Shown here one piece after another: positions 48,461 to 57,233 of a stretch of 64,000 bases of DNA. Source of the stretch: Thamnaconus septentrionalis (Eukaryota > Chordata > Actinopteri > Tetraodontiformes > Monacanthidae). The stretch covers positions 1 to 64,000 of the forward strand of contig CM020505.1 in assembly GCA_009823395.1 (NCBI GenBank), written 5' to 3'. Each line of letters opens with the position of its first letter. Positions within the stretch are counted from its first letter, which is position 1. The position numbers and the translations under genes were made by a program. Below the pieces are notes generated by a model that was not told where the DNA came from, did no database searches, and saw only the letters and a list, made by a program, of their open reading frames with translations.

Positions 48461-48682
48461 ATTTTTTTGAATTTACTCGACTTCTGCAAAAAAAAAAGTT
48501 TTCTTTCCATCCTGGGAACCTCACCGCCTCCTCACCCATGGAGCGCCAGCGAGTGGCGCCAACAACCCAGACGCCGGAGAGACAGGGGAGAACTACGACA
48601 CATGTTCCCGAGTGCCAGAAGTCGAGAACCACCACGGAGGATGAATAGTGCCTGCCCGTCTCCCCTCACGGAGTTACCGGAA
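48461..48682. other. Unassigned segment before telomeric repeats
   Basis: No gene is recognised. A 40-bp segment at its right end (GGATGAATAGTGCC to GAGTTACCGGAACCC, about 48,639-48,685) recurs in altered form at about 49,142-49,195. Confidence 0.5.
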
Positions 48683-48749
48683 CCCTAACCTCAATCCTAA
48701 CCCTAACCCCAACCCCAACCCTAACCCTAACCCCTAACCCTAACCCTTA
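48683..48749 (+). repeat. Interstitial telomeric tract at PLE 3' side
   Basis: About 11 CCCTAA-like units with CCCCAA variants. With the tract at 43,272 it brackets the PLE. Confidence 0.9.
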
Positions 48750-49043
48750 GAGAAAACACCAAATAATTTTTTGAAAAGGGAGGGAGGTGCAGCATTGCAC
48801 GGGCCAATTTTTGAGTGACTAACGCCATACCAGGCAGTCAACTCCCAAGACGGTCAGCGCCTGAAGAAGACCACTCTATTGGCCTAAACGTCCACAGAAA
48901 CCGGCTTTCGCATCCTAAACACGAGATGTGTACTTTTTTTGAACCCCACCACCTTAGGGTGGTGGAAAACTTAAGGGCTTGGGGGCCCACCCTGAGCACG
49001 CTCTCAGCCGGAGAGTGCTTAGGTTTCTTAGAGAACCTTTTTT
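48750..49043 (+). repeat. Diverged D-family 3' part
   Basis: Matches the last 300 bp of D: GGGAGGGAGGTGCAGCA, CAGGCAGTCA, a hammerhead-like motif (about 48,852-48,905, core CTGAAGA but TAAAC for GAAAC), the CCACCACC/GGTGGTGG hairpin (48,946-48,965) and the CTCTC/GAGAG hairpin, then telomeric repeats. Everything left of it is absent, as in the other stubs. Confidence 0.7.
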
Positions 49044-49139
49044 CCCAACCCCAACCCTAACCCTAACCCCTAACCCTAACCCTAACCCTAACCCTAACCC
49101 TAACCCAACCCTAACCCTAACCTAACTCCTAACCCTAAC
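49044..49139 (+). repeat. Interstitial telomeric tract (CCCTAA)n
   Basis: About 15 units with a few variants. Confidence 0.93.
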
Positions 49140-49199
49140 GAGGGATGGTTAGTGCCCCTTCCAGTTTCCTCCTCACGGAGTTACCGAACCCCAACACAA

Positions 49200-49610
49200 A
49201 TCCTAACCACTTTCTGGGAGGTGATTTTTCGAAAACACTTGGCTGTTTTTTTGCCACTCAACTAATCTCCCATTGAAATGAATAGCGAAATTCAAACGCA
49301 AATATCGCGAGAACGGTAAGTCTCTACGACCTTGAACCTTGATCTGTCTGACATAATTCGGCCGCGCTGAACACGCTGGTGTACCATCCCCGAGTCTCTA
49401 CGACCTACGGTTCTTGAGATAAGGCTATTTCCGGTATAACTCCGGAACCGGAAGTGACATCATCACGCAACTCACGTCACGGGTAGGTACACGCCCTCAT
49501 ACACATGTGTGTACAAAATTTCAAGTCTATACCTCATTCCACCGTGTGAGATATGGACATTTTTAGGAGGATCGGGAATTCTCGACCGTGGAAAGACACA
49601 TTCTTTGTAC
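49200..49610 (+). repeat. Satellite block A, copy 6, 5'-shortened
   Basis: Starts at CCACTTTCTGGGAGG and lacks the AAAAGGGCATGTTGTATC start. It ends near TTTGTACCC and degenerate telomeric repeats. CpG-type changes are more numerous than in the other copies. Confidence 0.85.
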
Positions 49611-49690
49611 CCAACCCCAACCTCAAACCCAACTCTAACTCCTAACCCTAACCCCAACCTAACTTTAATCCTAACTCTAACCTTTTCTAT
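49611..49690 (+). repeat. Degenerate telomeric tract
   Basis: CCCAACC and CTCTAACC words after block A copy 6. Confidence 0.75.
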
Positions 49691-50528
49691 TCCACACGCC
49701 CAAACGGAACCTTTAAATTTATTTTTTAATTTCTAACGAAAAAACACAAACCTTAATCCTAATCAGAACTCATTCGGTGGGTCAACTAAACAGAATCATT
49801 TAATTTCTACCGAAAACACAACCCTAATTCTAATCAGAACTCCATTCGATGGGCTCGCTTAAACGAACCAGTCCTTTAATATTTACTTAATTAATTTTCT
49901 ATTTGAATTAAAACACTGACTCTATTTGCCTAATCTAACTTTCTTTTGAATATGTACTCCCTTTGAATTTAATTACTTCCTTTATCTTTTGAACTTATAT
50001 TGCCAATAAACAATTATATTACACCTTTACTATTTTATCTTACCTATTATTTCGTTTGCTGTGATCCAGTGTGAGCGTTTATTACCTTTTTGGTGCATGA
50101 GAGAGAGTCTTATATTAGCCACTGTGAAACCTCAGCTACGCAGAGGAAAGTCTCAGTAGGGGCAATCACACCCCTGTTCGGCCTGGGCTTGAGGTTTCTA
50201 AGATAAGGCATTAGCCCCACAATTCCATTACTACCCATCATCCCTAGCATGATGACAACTTCTGGTACCTAAAAATTTTCCACCCATTCTGGGCTACACC
50301 GCCATTGAAGTAGCACCTACCTGGTAAGCTCCTGCTCCAAAACTGTTTTGCTTTTTCACTTTGCCATTTATGCCTGATGAAGATCTGTTTTGTATCGAAA
50401 CGTCGCATAGGCAATACATTCAACACAGTTGAGCACCGTTTTGAGAGAGTTGTTTTTGAGGCTTTTAACTGCCACACACATCGTAATACTTTTCGATTAA
50501 AAAAAAGTTGTTTCTAACTTACTTTTGA
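49691..50528. other. AT-rich segment ending in a hammerhead-bearing tail
   Basis: 49,691-50,060 is AT-rich with a duplicated word set (AACACAACCCTAATTCTAATC type, near 49,750 and 49,815). From 50,060 on it becomes more complex, with AGTCTCAGTAGGGGCAATCA near 50,145 and a hammerhead motif at 50,361. The end near 50,528 is lost in the gap. It may be the end of another PLE; no protein remnant is seen. Confidence 0.5.
50361..50414 (+). ncRNA. Hammerhead-ribozyme-like motif, best formed in the window
   Basis: Stem I is TTGCC (50,361-50,365) with GGCAA (50,410-50,414), and TATGC (50,369-50,373) with GCATA (50,405-50,409), with ATT bulged on the 5' side. The core CTGATGA is at 50,374-50,380 and one extra A at 50,381. 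Stem II is GAT (50,382-50,384) with ATC (50,394-50,396). GAAA is at 50,397-50,400 and the GTC cleavage triplet at 50,402-50,404. ACGT is again the only possible stem III. Confidence 0.75.
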
Positions 50529-50628
50529 NNNNNNNNNNNNNNNNNNNNNNNNNNNNNNNNNNNNNNNNNNNNNNNNNNNNNNNNNNNNNNNNNNNNNNNN
50601 NNNNNNNNNNNNNNNNNNNNNNNNNNNN
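50529..50628. other. Assembly gap (100 N)
   Basis: Exactly 100 undetermined bases, a usual placeholder for a gap of unknown size. Sequence classes differ on its two sides, so the join is not supported by sequence. Confidence 1.
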
Positions 50629-52198
50629 TGAGGGCTTGTAGTTCTGGAGCAACATTAAGTCAGACAAAGATCATCCTAGGACAAATGGAGAATAAATTCA
50701 AGAAATAGAATTTAAAGTTTACCTTAAGACCTGAGAGGTGAATGCAACCAACAGGGTGGCCTGGGGACAGCCTGTCCGAAGTGGGCCGGCACAAAGCAAT
50801 GACAACCTGGGCCTCAGGCTGGGCCCCTGGTGTAAGTGGGGACCGGGCTGGAGGAGCTGGAGCCCCGGGGTGGCCTGGAGACAAAGGTTGGTGAGGGCTT
50901 GTAGTACTGGATGAAGATTAAGTCAGCCGAAAATCATCCAAGGAAATGGAACTTAAAGTTTACCTTAAGACCTGGGAGGTGAATGCAACCAACAGGGTTG
51001 CCTGGGGACAGCTTGTCCGATGTGGGGCGGCACAAAGCAATGACAACCTGGGCCTCAGGCTGGGCCCCCCTTGTGAAAGTGGGGGACCAGGCTGCGGAGC
51101 TGGAGCCCCGGGTCGGCCTGGATCACAGGCTGGTGAGGGTTTATAGTTATGGAGGAAGATTGAGTCAGCCGAAGATCATCCCAGGGAAAATATGGAGAAT
51201 AAACTCAAGAAATGGAATTTAAAGTTTACCATAAGACCTGGGAGGTGAATGCAACCAACAGGGTGGCCTGGGGACAGCTTGTCCGATGTGGGGCGGCACA
51301 AAACAATGACAACCTGGGCCTAAGGCTGGGCCCCCCTTGTGTAAGTGGGGGACCAGGCTGCGGAGCTGGAGCCACGGGTCGGCCTGGATCACAGGCTGGT
51401 GAGGGCTTATAGTTATGGAGGAAGATTGAGTCAGCCGAAGATCATCCCAGGGAAAATATGGAGAATAAACTCAAGAAATGGAATTTAAAGTTTACCTTAA
51501 GACATGGAAAGAAAATGCAACCAACAGGGTGGCCAGGGGACAGCTTGATCGAGAGGGTGCCGTCCACTGCAACGACAACAATCGCCTCAGGTAGGGACCC
51601 CCTGGTGCGAGTGGGGGACCGGACAGCATGGCTGGAGCCCTGGGTTAGGGGCTGGAGCCACGGGGTGGCATGGAGTCAAAGGTTGGTGAGGGCTTGTAGT
51701 TCTGGAGCAACATTAAGTCAGCCAAAGATCATCCAAGGGAAATGGAACTTAAAGTTTACCTTAAGACCTGGGAGGTGAATGCAACCAACAGGGTGGCCTG
51801 GGGACAGCTTGTCCGATGTGGGGCGGCACCCTGCAATGACAACCTGGGCCTCAGGCTGGGCCCCCCTGGTGCAAGTGGGGGACCGGGCTGCGGAGCTGGA
51901 GCCCAGGGGTGGCCTGGAGTCACAGGATGGTGAGGGCTTGTAGTATTGGAGCAACATTAAGTCAGCCAAAGAATATCCCAGGGAAAATATGGAGAATAAA
52001 CTCAAGAAATGGAATTTAAAGTTTACCTTAAGACATGGGAAGAAAATGCAACCAACAGGGTGGCCAGGTGACAGCTTGATCGAGAGGGTGCCGTCCACTG
52101 CAACGACAACAATCGCCTCAGGCAGGGACCCCCTGGTGCGAGTGGGGGACCGGGCAGCAGGGCTGGAGCCCTGGGTGAGGGGCTGGAGCCACGGGGTG
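50629..52198 (+). repeat. Satellite F, left segment
   Basis: About six tandem copies of a GC-rich repeat with a period of roughly 240-290 bp. Landmarks are ACATTAAGTCAGCC, GATCATCCCAGGGA, GAATTTAAAGTTTACC, GCAACCAACAGGGTGGCC and GAGGGCTTGTAGTTCTGG. At least two sub-types alternate: one with CTTGTCCGATGTGGGGCGGC, the other with CTTGATCGAGAGGGTGCCG and an extra GGGTGAGGGGCTGGAGCC. The short frames that span it are by-products of the repeat. Confidence 0.92.
52195..52198. repeat. Target-site duplication, left copy (GGTG)
   Basis: The satellite reads ACGGGGTGGCATGG when uninterrupted. Here it is cut after ACGGGGTG and resumes at 57,230 with GGTGGCATGG, giving a 4-bp duplication. Confidence 0.75.
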
Positions 52199-52935
52199 TG
52201 TTGGTTTGGTTCCTTTACCTAATATCATGCTACCAAACCGCGTGTTCGTTTAATGAGGAAAAGAGACAAATAGAATCTGAACAAGTTTTAGTGCAAAGAA
52301 GAACAAGACATTTGTTACAGAGATCTGATGAAGAGATCTCTGAGTCGAGTCCTGGCCGTCGCCGAGTCAGACTGACTCTTTCTCCCAAGAAAGTCCTTAA
52401 ATGCAAACCCAAACAATCTGACTCCTGATCTGAATGTCTTCTCCAGTGTCGTCCTCTGATTGGTTGTCCATTCTTCAACCTTCGGTTGCTGGGTGTTACT
52501 GTCATTGTTTGTGAATCAGGAAGCAGGTCCTTATTTGGCCGTGAGCCAAATGGTCCATCCTTCCTTCCGGTGTGACCTGTTGAAACCATTCTGCAGCAAG
52601 ACAAGCTCAGGTCACAAGTTCCCATCCCTGTGACTGTATGGGTCGCAAACTTTATGACGGTCGCAAAGGCACTTCCTTCAACTGACCACTATCTGGTCAC
52701 CCCAGGTCACTGTTTATGAGACTTAATGAGTTACACAGTCTTCACTCACAAGGTTTTCAACACCCCAGGGCACTGATCATGATCATCAAATATACACCAA
52801 TGCACTACATATAGTAAATATTCAATACATTTATACATTCAACTCAATGTAATAACTCCAACATATAAATGTAATGTTACAAATATAATAGCACAATATG
52901 CAATGATGCATGATGTTAAATATCAGATTACAACA
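52199..52935 (-). mobile_element. Long terminal repeat (3' LTR in element orientation)
   Basis: 737 bp, starting TGTTGG and ending ACAACA, so it has TG...CA ends within a 5-bp inverted repeat. It is nearly identical to 56,493-57,229; by eye only three or four positions differ. Read on the - strand it has CCAATCAGAGG (about 52,459-52,469) and ATTTAAGG (about 52,397) as possible CCAAT and TATA-like boxes. A 131-codon - strand frame (52,230-52,625) lies inside both LTRs and matches nothing I recognise. Confidence 0.88.
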
Positions 52936-53929
52936 GTCCTCTTTTGGCCTAGCCTACGCTAGGCCACCCATAAACAAACTTCGAACACAGTACTTGCTGA
53001 CTCTTTCACCAAATAATTCATCATTGGCGTTCTCCATCTGAAGTTCAACCAGTACAGTTGTGTTTCTCACCTTGTATCAGAGTAACACTTCATTGACTGC
53101 ATAACAAAACAATGTATTGACTACATGAACAACAGCCTAGAATGAAACAGTAACATCACAAAACCAAGCAGATACTGTATAGAATGGAATGGAATGTCAT
53201 CAAATCCTGAAGCCACATGATCAAATAATCTGTAGTCATCTGGAACCCTCTAGGGATCCCAAAAGCATCAATGGGTGGACAATCTCAAGTGAGATCGGCT
53301 GCTAGGGTCACTCTCTCTCCTGGCTGGTGGAGCAGGCACCCCTTTGACCCCAAAAGGTCAATGATAACAACGGTCGAAATGGCGCCCGGTGCCTGACCAT
53401 TTGAGGGACGGCAGCAAAACAATTCCAACCCCATGATACCACCACAGGTCCCCAGGACATGCTGAGAAGTGAGAGGCATTGTTCCATGATGACACTGATT
53501 ACAGAGGCAATACAAATACGTTCTTCCTAAAAGAAAACTGACACTCACAGATTTGGTTCATTCTTGAAACAGCACAAATGTAGAGTGTTCTTCTTGCTCT
53601 TTTCAAACATCATTTATTGGTATTATTATTTCTACTTTAGTCTATTTGAAATAAAACCCTAATTGATTACTTCATTCATTCATTTATTTATAGCCACCTA
53701 AAGTCAATCATCCAAAAAATCTGAAAACCAATGCTTATTCAGTATTTCAACACAAAAGCCCCTGAAAGTCATTACTGACCTATACAGGCCATCAGCCGCC
53801 CTCTGGATAGCCCCAGTTGAAATAACTGAACAATTACAAAAGAAAGTGTTAATTTTTAACCAAGGTTTTGAGGAGAAGAAATAAAAGGATTAGGCCGAAT
53901 GTTTACAATTATTTAATGTTAGCTCTCTC

Positions 53930-54133
53930 ACCAATTCATCCAAATCTTCTCTAACCTCCTTCAAAGGGCAGGAGGGTGGTTGAACAGATACACAATGTGT
54001 TCGGTGGTACCAATTAGCTCCAGCTTTTCTTTTACCTGACCACGTGTGAGATTACTTCCACGACTTCATATGGTCCAGTCCACCTGGGTTCCAGCTTCTT
54101 TCTTTGGTGGGCTTTCACCCACACCTGCATAAA
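53930..54133 (-). pseudogene. Retroviral/Gypsy-type integrase C-terminal remnant
   Basis: Read on the - strand from about 54,130, the segment VWVKAHQRKKLEPRWTGPY matches the C-terminal domain of ERV and Gypsy integrases, which follows the catalytic core and helps bind DNA. A frameshift follows near 54,050. In the next frame WYHRTH and a PP-containing tail appear, again in the order of this domain. No catalytic core (DDE) part is present, so the remnant cannot work as an integrase. Confidence 0.72.
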
Positions 54134-54371
54134 CCTTCATCGCTGATCCATCCTGGAGTTGCATCAGCTAAATAAGCTGCATCTGTTTTGATAAAACTTA
54201 ATAGAAGTTAGTCATTTCTGCCATCTAGTCATCTTATGGACATAAGTCACTAGTATAGTGCTTAACTGTAGGTGCTTAATGCCATGAAATATTCTAACAA
54301 TATTTTATTATTTATTTTACTGTAATGAAGTACCAAGACTTCTAATATCATTCTACCACAATTTAATGTAT

Positions 54372-54373
54372 TA

Positions 54374-54414
<41 letters not shown>
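54372..54414. repeat. (ATT)n microsatellite
   Basis: About 14 ATT units inside the LTR element. Confidence 0.95.
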
Positions 54415-54415
<1 letters not shown>

Positions 54416-54479
54416 GACATTTCATAGTCTCATGAAAGCCTCTTCCAGTTTAAACTATACGGTTATAAACTTTTATATC

Positions 54480-54655
54480 CAGCCAACCAGTTTGTATGAC
54501 ACTTTCGTTCCGAGCAACTGGTCCAGTCAAGTTTATTAACTTGAGACACTGGATAAATCTGTATTCTCAGCCAGTCAGTCTGTATGACACATTCGTTCCG
54601 AGCGACTGACCCAATCAAGTTAGTTTACTTGAGACACTGAAAATACAGTATTATA
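54480..54655 (+). repeat. Two tandem copies of an approximately 90-bp repeat
   Basis: Both copies contain TGTATGACAC, TTCGTTCCGAGC and ACTTGAGACACTG, with moderate divergence. Confidence 0.8.
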
Positions 54656-54839
54656 ATCCAGACACATACATATCTTATTTTATTATTTGATGATTCTATT
54701 TTATTTATTTATTTATTTACTATAAGATGTCCAACCTGTATCTAATACTATGTTTTATGACGTCTCATAAGAACATATTATTAAAGTACTTGGCCTCTAT
54801 TTTTAATATTTTATAACTATAGAGCATTCACCAATGTTC

Positions 54840-55262
54840 TCCTAGTAATGTGCCTGAACAGCACACCTTCTCACTTATCCCATATCAACAACATAACCCA
54901 GTCAGCTTACTTCCACTTACACAACATCAACCTCCTTGACCTTCTCTTGCTCCTCACACCACTGCTATTCTGGTCCACAGTCTTGTCACTTCCTGACTCG
55001 ACTGCTGCAACTCTCCTCTGTTTGGACTCTCTCAAAAAGCACACAAAAACTACAATCTGCAGCTTGTGTCATTACAAGGACTCCGTCCACTCAGCACATT
55101 AAACCCATCATGCAACAGCTCCACTCTCTCCATCACCTACTGTATCCAATACAAAATTCTTTCGCTCACCTTCAAGCCAATCCACCACCATATCTTTCTG
55201 ATCTCCACATCACCACATTCATTAATCTTCTCAAAACTAAACATATTCTGTTGCAGTTTGAC
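54840..55262 (+). pseudogene. L2-type non-LTR retrotransposon fragment (end of reverse transcriptase ORF)
   Basis: Spread over the three + frames are the usual C-terminal pieces of L2/Rex-like ORF2: KLQSAACVITRTPSTQHIKP, IQYKILSLTFKPIHH and PPYLSDL. The order and strand agree, with at least two frameshifts. It is nested in the LTR element in the opposite orientation. Confidence 0.75.
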
Positions 55263-55280
55263 CCTATGTCAAAACAAATG

Positions 55281-55540
55281 ACGCGAACGTCCTTTCTTGT
55301 AAAATAACAAAATAAAATTCACAAAAACAAAATTTGGCGCAAACGTCCTTCTTGAAAAGAACAAAATAAAATTCACAAAACAAAATTCATGCAAACGCCT
55401 TCTTGAAAAGAACAAAATAAAATTCAAAAAACAAAATTCTGGCGCAAACGCCCTTCTTGAAAAGAACAAAATAAAATTCACAAAAACAAAATTCTGGCGC
55501 AAACGCCTTTCTTGAAAAGAACAAAATAAAATTTCAGATC
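55281..55540 (+). repeat. Minisatellite, period about 55 bp, 5 copies
   Basis: Repeat built on GCGCAAACGCCTTCTTGAAA and AGAACAAAATAAAATTCAC. Spacing between copies is 52-58 bp. Confidence 0.9.
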
Positions 55541-56268
55541 AGACGTCCTACTTTCCGAGCATTACCTCGTCATATTTAAAACAAAATAAAACATTCAGAC
55601 TGTACGTCCTACTTTCAGAGCATTACCGTCATATTTAAACAAAAATAAAACATTCAGACCAGACGTCCTACTTTCCGAGCATTACCTCGCCATATTTAAA
55701 ACAAAAATAAAAACTTCAGATCGTGACGTCCTACTTTCCCGAGCATTACCTCGCCATATTTAAAACAAAATTCAAAACTTCAGATCATATCGTCCTACTT
55801 TCCGAGCATTACCTCGCCATATTTAAAACAAAATAAAAACTTCAGACCAGACGTCCTACTTTTCCGAGCATTACCGTCATATTTAAAACAAAATAAAACA
55901 TTCAGACCAGACGTCCTACTTTCCGAGCATTACCTCGCCATATTTAAAACAAAATTCAAAACTTCAGATCGTGACGTCCTACTTTCCGAGCATTACCGCC
56001 ATATTTAAAACAAAATAAAAACTTCAGACCGTGACGTCCTACTTTCCCGAGCATTACCGCGTCATATTTAAAACAAAAATAAAATTCAGACTGTACGTCC
56101 TACTTTCAGAGCATTACCGTCATATTTAAAACAAAAATAAAACTTCAGATCAGACGTCCTACTTTCCCGAGCATTACCTCATATATTTAAAACAAAATAA
56201 AATTTCAGACCAGACGTCCTACTTTCCGAGCATTACCTCGTCATATTTAAAACAAAAATAAAAATAAA
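55541..56268 (+). repeat. Minisatellite, period about 61 bp, 12 copies
   Basis: Repeat built on GACGTCCTACTTTCCGAGC, ATTACCTCGTCATATTTAA and AACAAAATAAAA. Unit starts lie roughly every 60-63 bp. It shares the AACAAAATAAAA part with the neighbouring 55-bp minisatellite, so one probably arose from the other. Confidence 0.92.
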
Positions 56269-56472
56269 ATGGTAAAAGATAATTCCAAGTATCTTGCTCT
56301 TCTATCTAGGACACTTCACAGAACACTGACAACCAAACTTTAGAATGTCCAATATGCAGAACTTGATCTCAACAGGCATCTGCTTTACCTTTTTGTTGGG
56401 CCCTGTTGTCATCAGTTGTCCTCAAAAGTGACCGTTGTGGTGTTCAATCTCACATTCCTTTGTCCTCCCGCA

Positions 56473-56489
56473 TCACGTCGGGGTCACCA
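56473..56489 (-). other. Candidate primer-binding site of LTR element
   Basis: On the - strand TGGTGACCCCGACGTG begins three bases after the LTR end. A TGG start next to the 5' LTR is what tRNA-primed elements show. Which tRNA is used cannot be told from here. Confidence 0.55.
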
Positions 56490-56492
56490 AAT

Positions 56493-57229
56493 TGTTGGTT
56501 TGGTTCCTTTACCTAATATCATGCTACCAAACCGCGTGTTCGCTTAATGAGGAAAAGAGACAAATAGAATCTGAACAAGTTTTAGTGCAAAGAAGAACAA
56601 GACATTTGTTACAGAGATCTGATGAAGAGATCTCTGAGTCGAGTCCTGGCCGTCGCCGAGTCAGACTGACTCTTTCTCCCAAGAAAGTCCTTAAATGCAA
56701 ACCCAAACAATCTGACTCCTGATCTGAATGTCTTCTCCAGTGTCGTCCTCTGATTGGTTGTCCATTCTTCAACCTTCGGTTGCTGGGTGTTACTGTCATT
56801 GTTTGTGAATCAGGAAGCAGGTCCTTATTTGGCCGTGAGCCAAATGGTCCATCCTTCCTTCCGGTGTGACCTGTTGAAACCATTCTGCAGCAAGACAAGC
56901 TCAGGTCACAAGTTCCCATCCCTGTGACTGTATGGGTCGCAAACTTTATGACGGTCGCAAAGGCACTTCCTTCAACTGACCACTATCTGGTCACCCCAGG
57001 TCACTGTTTATGAGACTTAATGAGTTACACAGTCTTCACTCACAAGGTTTTCAACACCCCCAGGGCACTGATCATGATCATCAAATATACACCAATGCAC
57101 TACATATAGTAACATTCAATACATTTATACATTCAACTCAATGTAATAACTCCAACATATAAATGTAATGTTACAAATATAATAGCACAATATGCAATGA
57201 TGCATGATGTTAAATATCAGATTACAACA
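56493..57229 (-). mobile_element. Long terminal repeat (5' LTR in element orientation)
   Basis: Partner of 52,199-52,935, same length and ends. The near identity of the two LTRs implies that the insertion is young compared with the satellite around it. Confidence 0.88.
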
Positions 57230-57233
57230 GGTG
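57230..57233. repeat. Target-site duplication, right copy (GGTG)
   Basis: Right-hand copy of the 4-bp duplication described at 52,195. Confidence 0.75.

Larger units (their letters stand above)
52936..56492 (-). mobile_element. Internal region of LTR element, rearranged and non-autonomous
   Basis: 3.56 kb between the LTRs, too short for full gag-pol. On the - strand the right edge starts with a TGGTGACCCCGACGTG-type primer-binding-site candidate (about 56,473-56,489). The left edge has a purine tract AAAAGAGGA next to the other LTR (about 52,937-52,945), so the element lies on the - strand. Only an integrase C-terminal remnant is recognised as its own coding matter. A Cys-containing - strand frame at 53,285-53,548 is not identified. 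The rest is a LINE fragment, minisatellites and AT-rich sequence. Confidence 0.75.

Noticed and set aside
52321..52345. CTGATGAAGAGAT as a further hammerhead core in the LTR
   Set aside because: No GAAAC box or pairing arms follow at the right distance.
52230..52625. 131-codon - strand frame in both LTRs
   Set aside because: It is present twice only because the LTRs are identical. It has no family resemblance, and LTRs rarely code.
53285..53548. Envelope-like protein fragment in the LTR element
   Set aside because: It lies where an envelope gene could be and contains cysteines, but no recognisable envelope motif is present.
55281..56268. Possible CRISPR array
   Set aside because: The minisatellite units are contiguous repeats with no unique spacers, in an animal genome.
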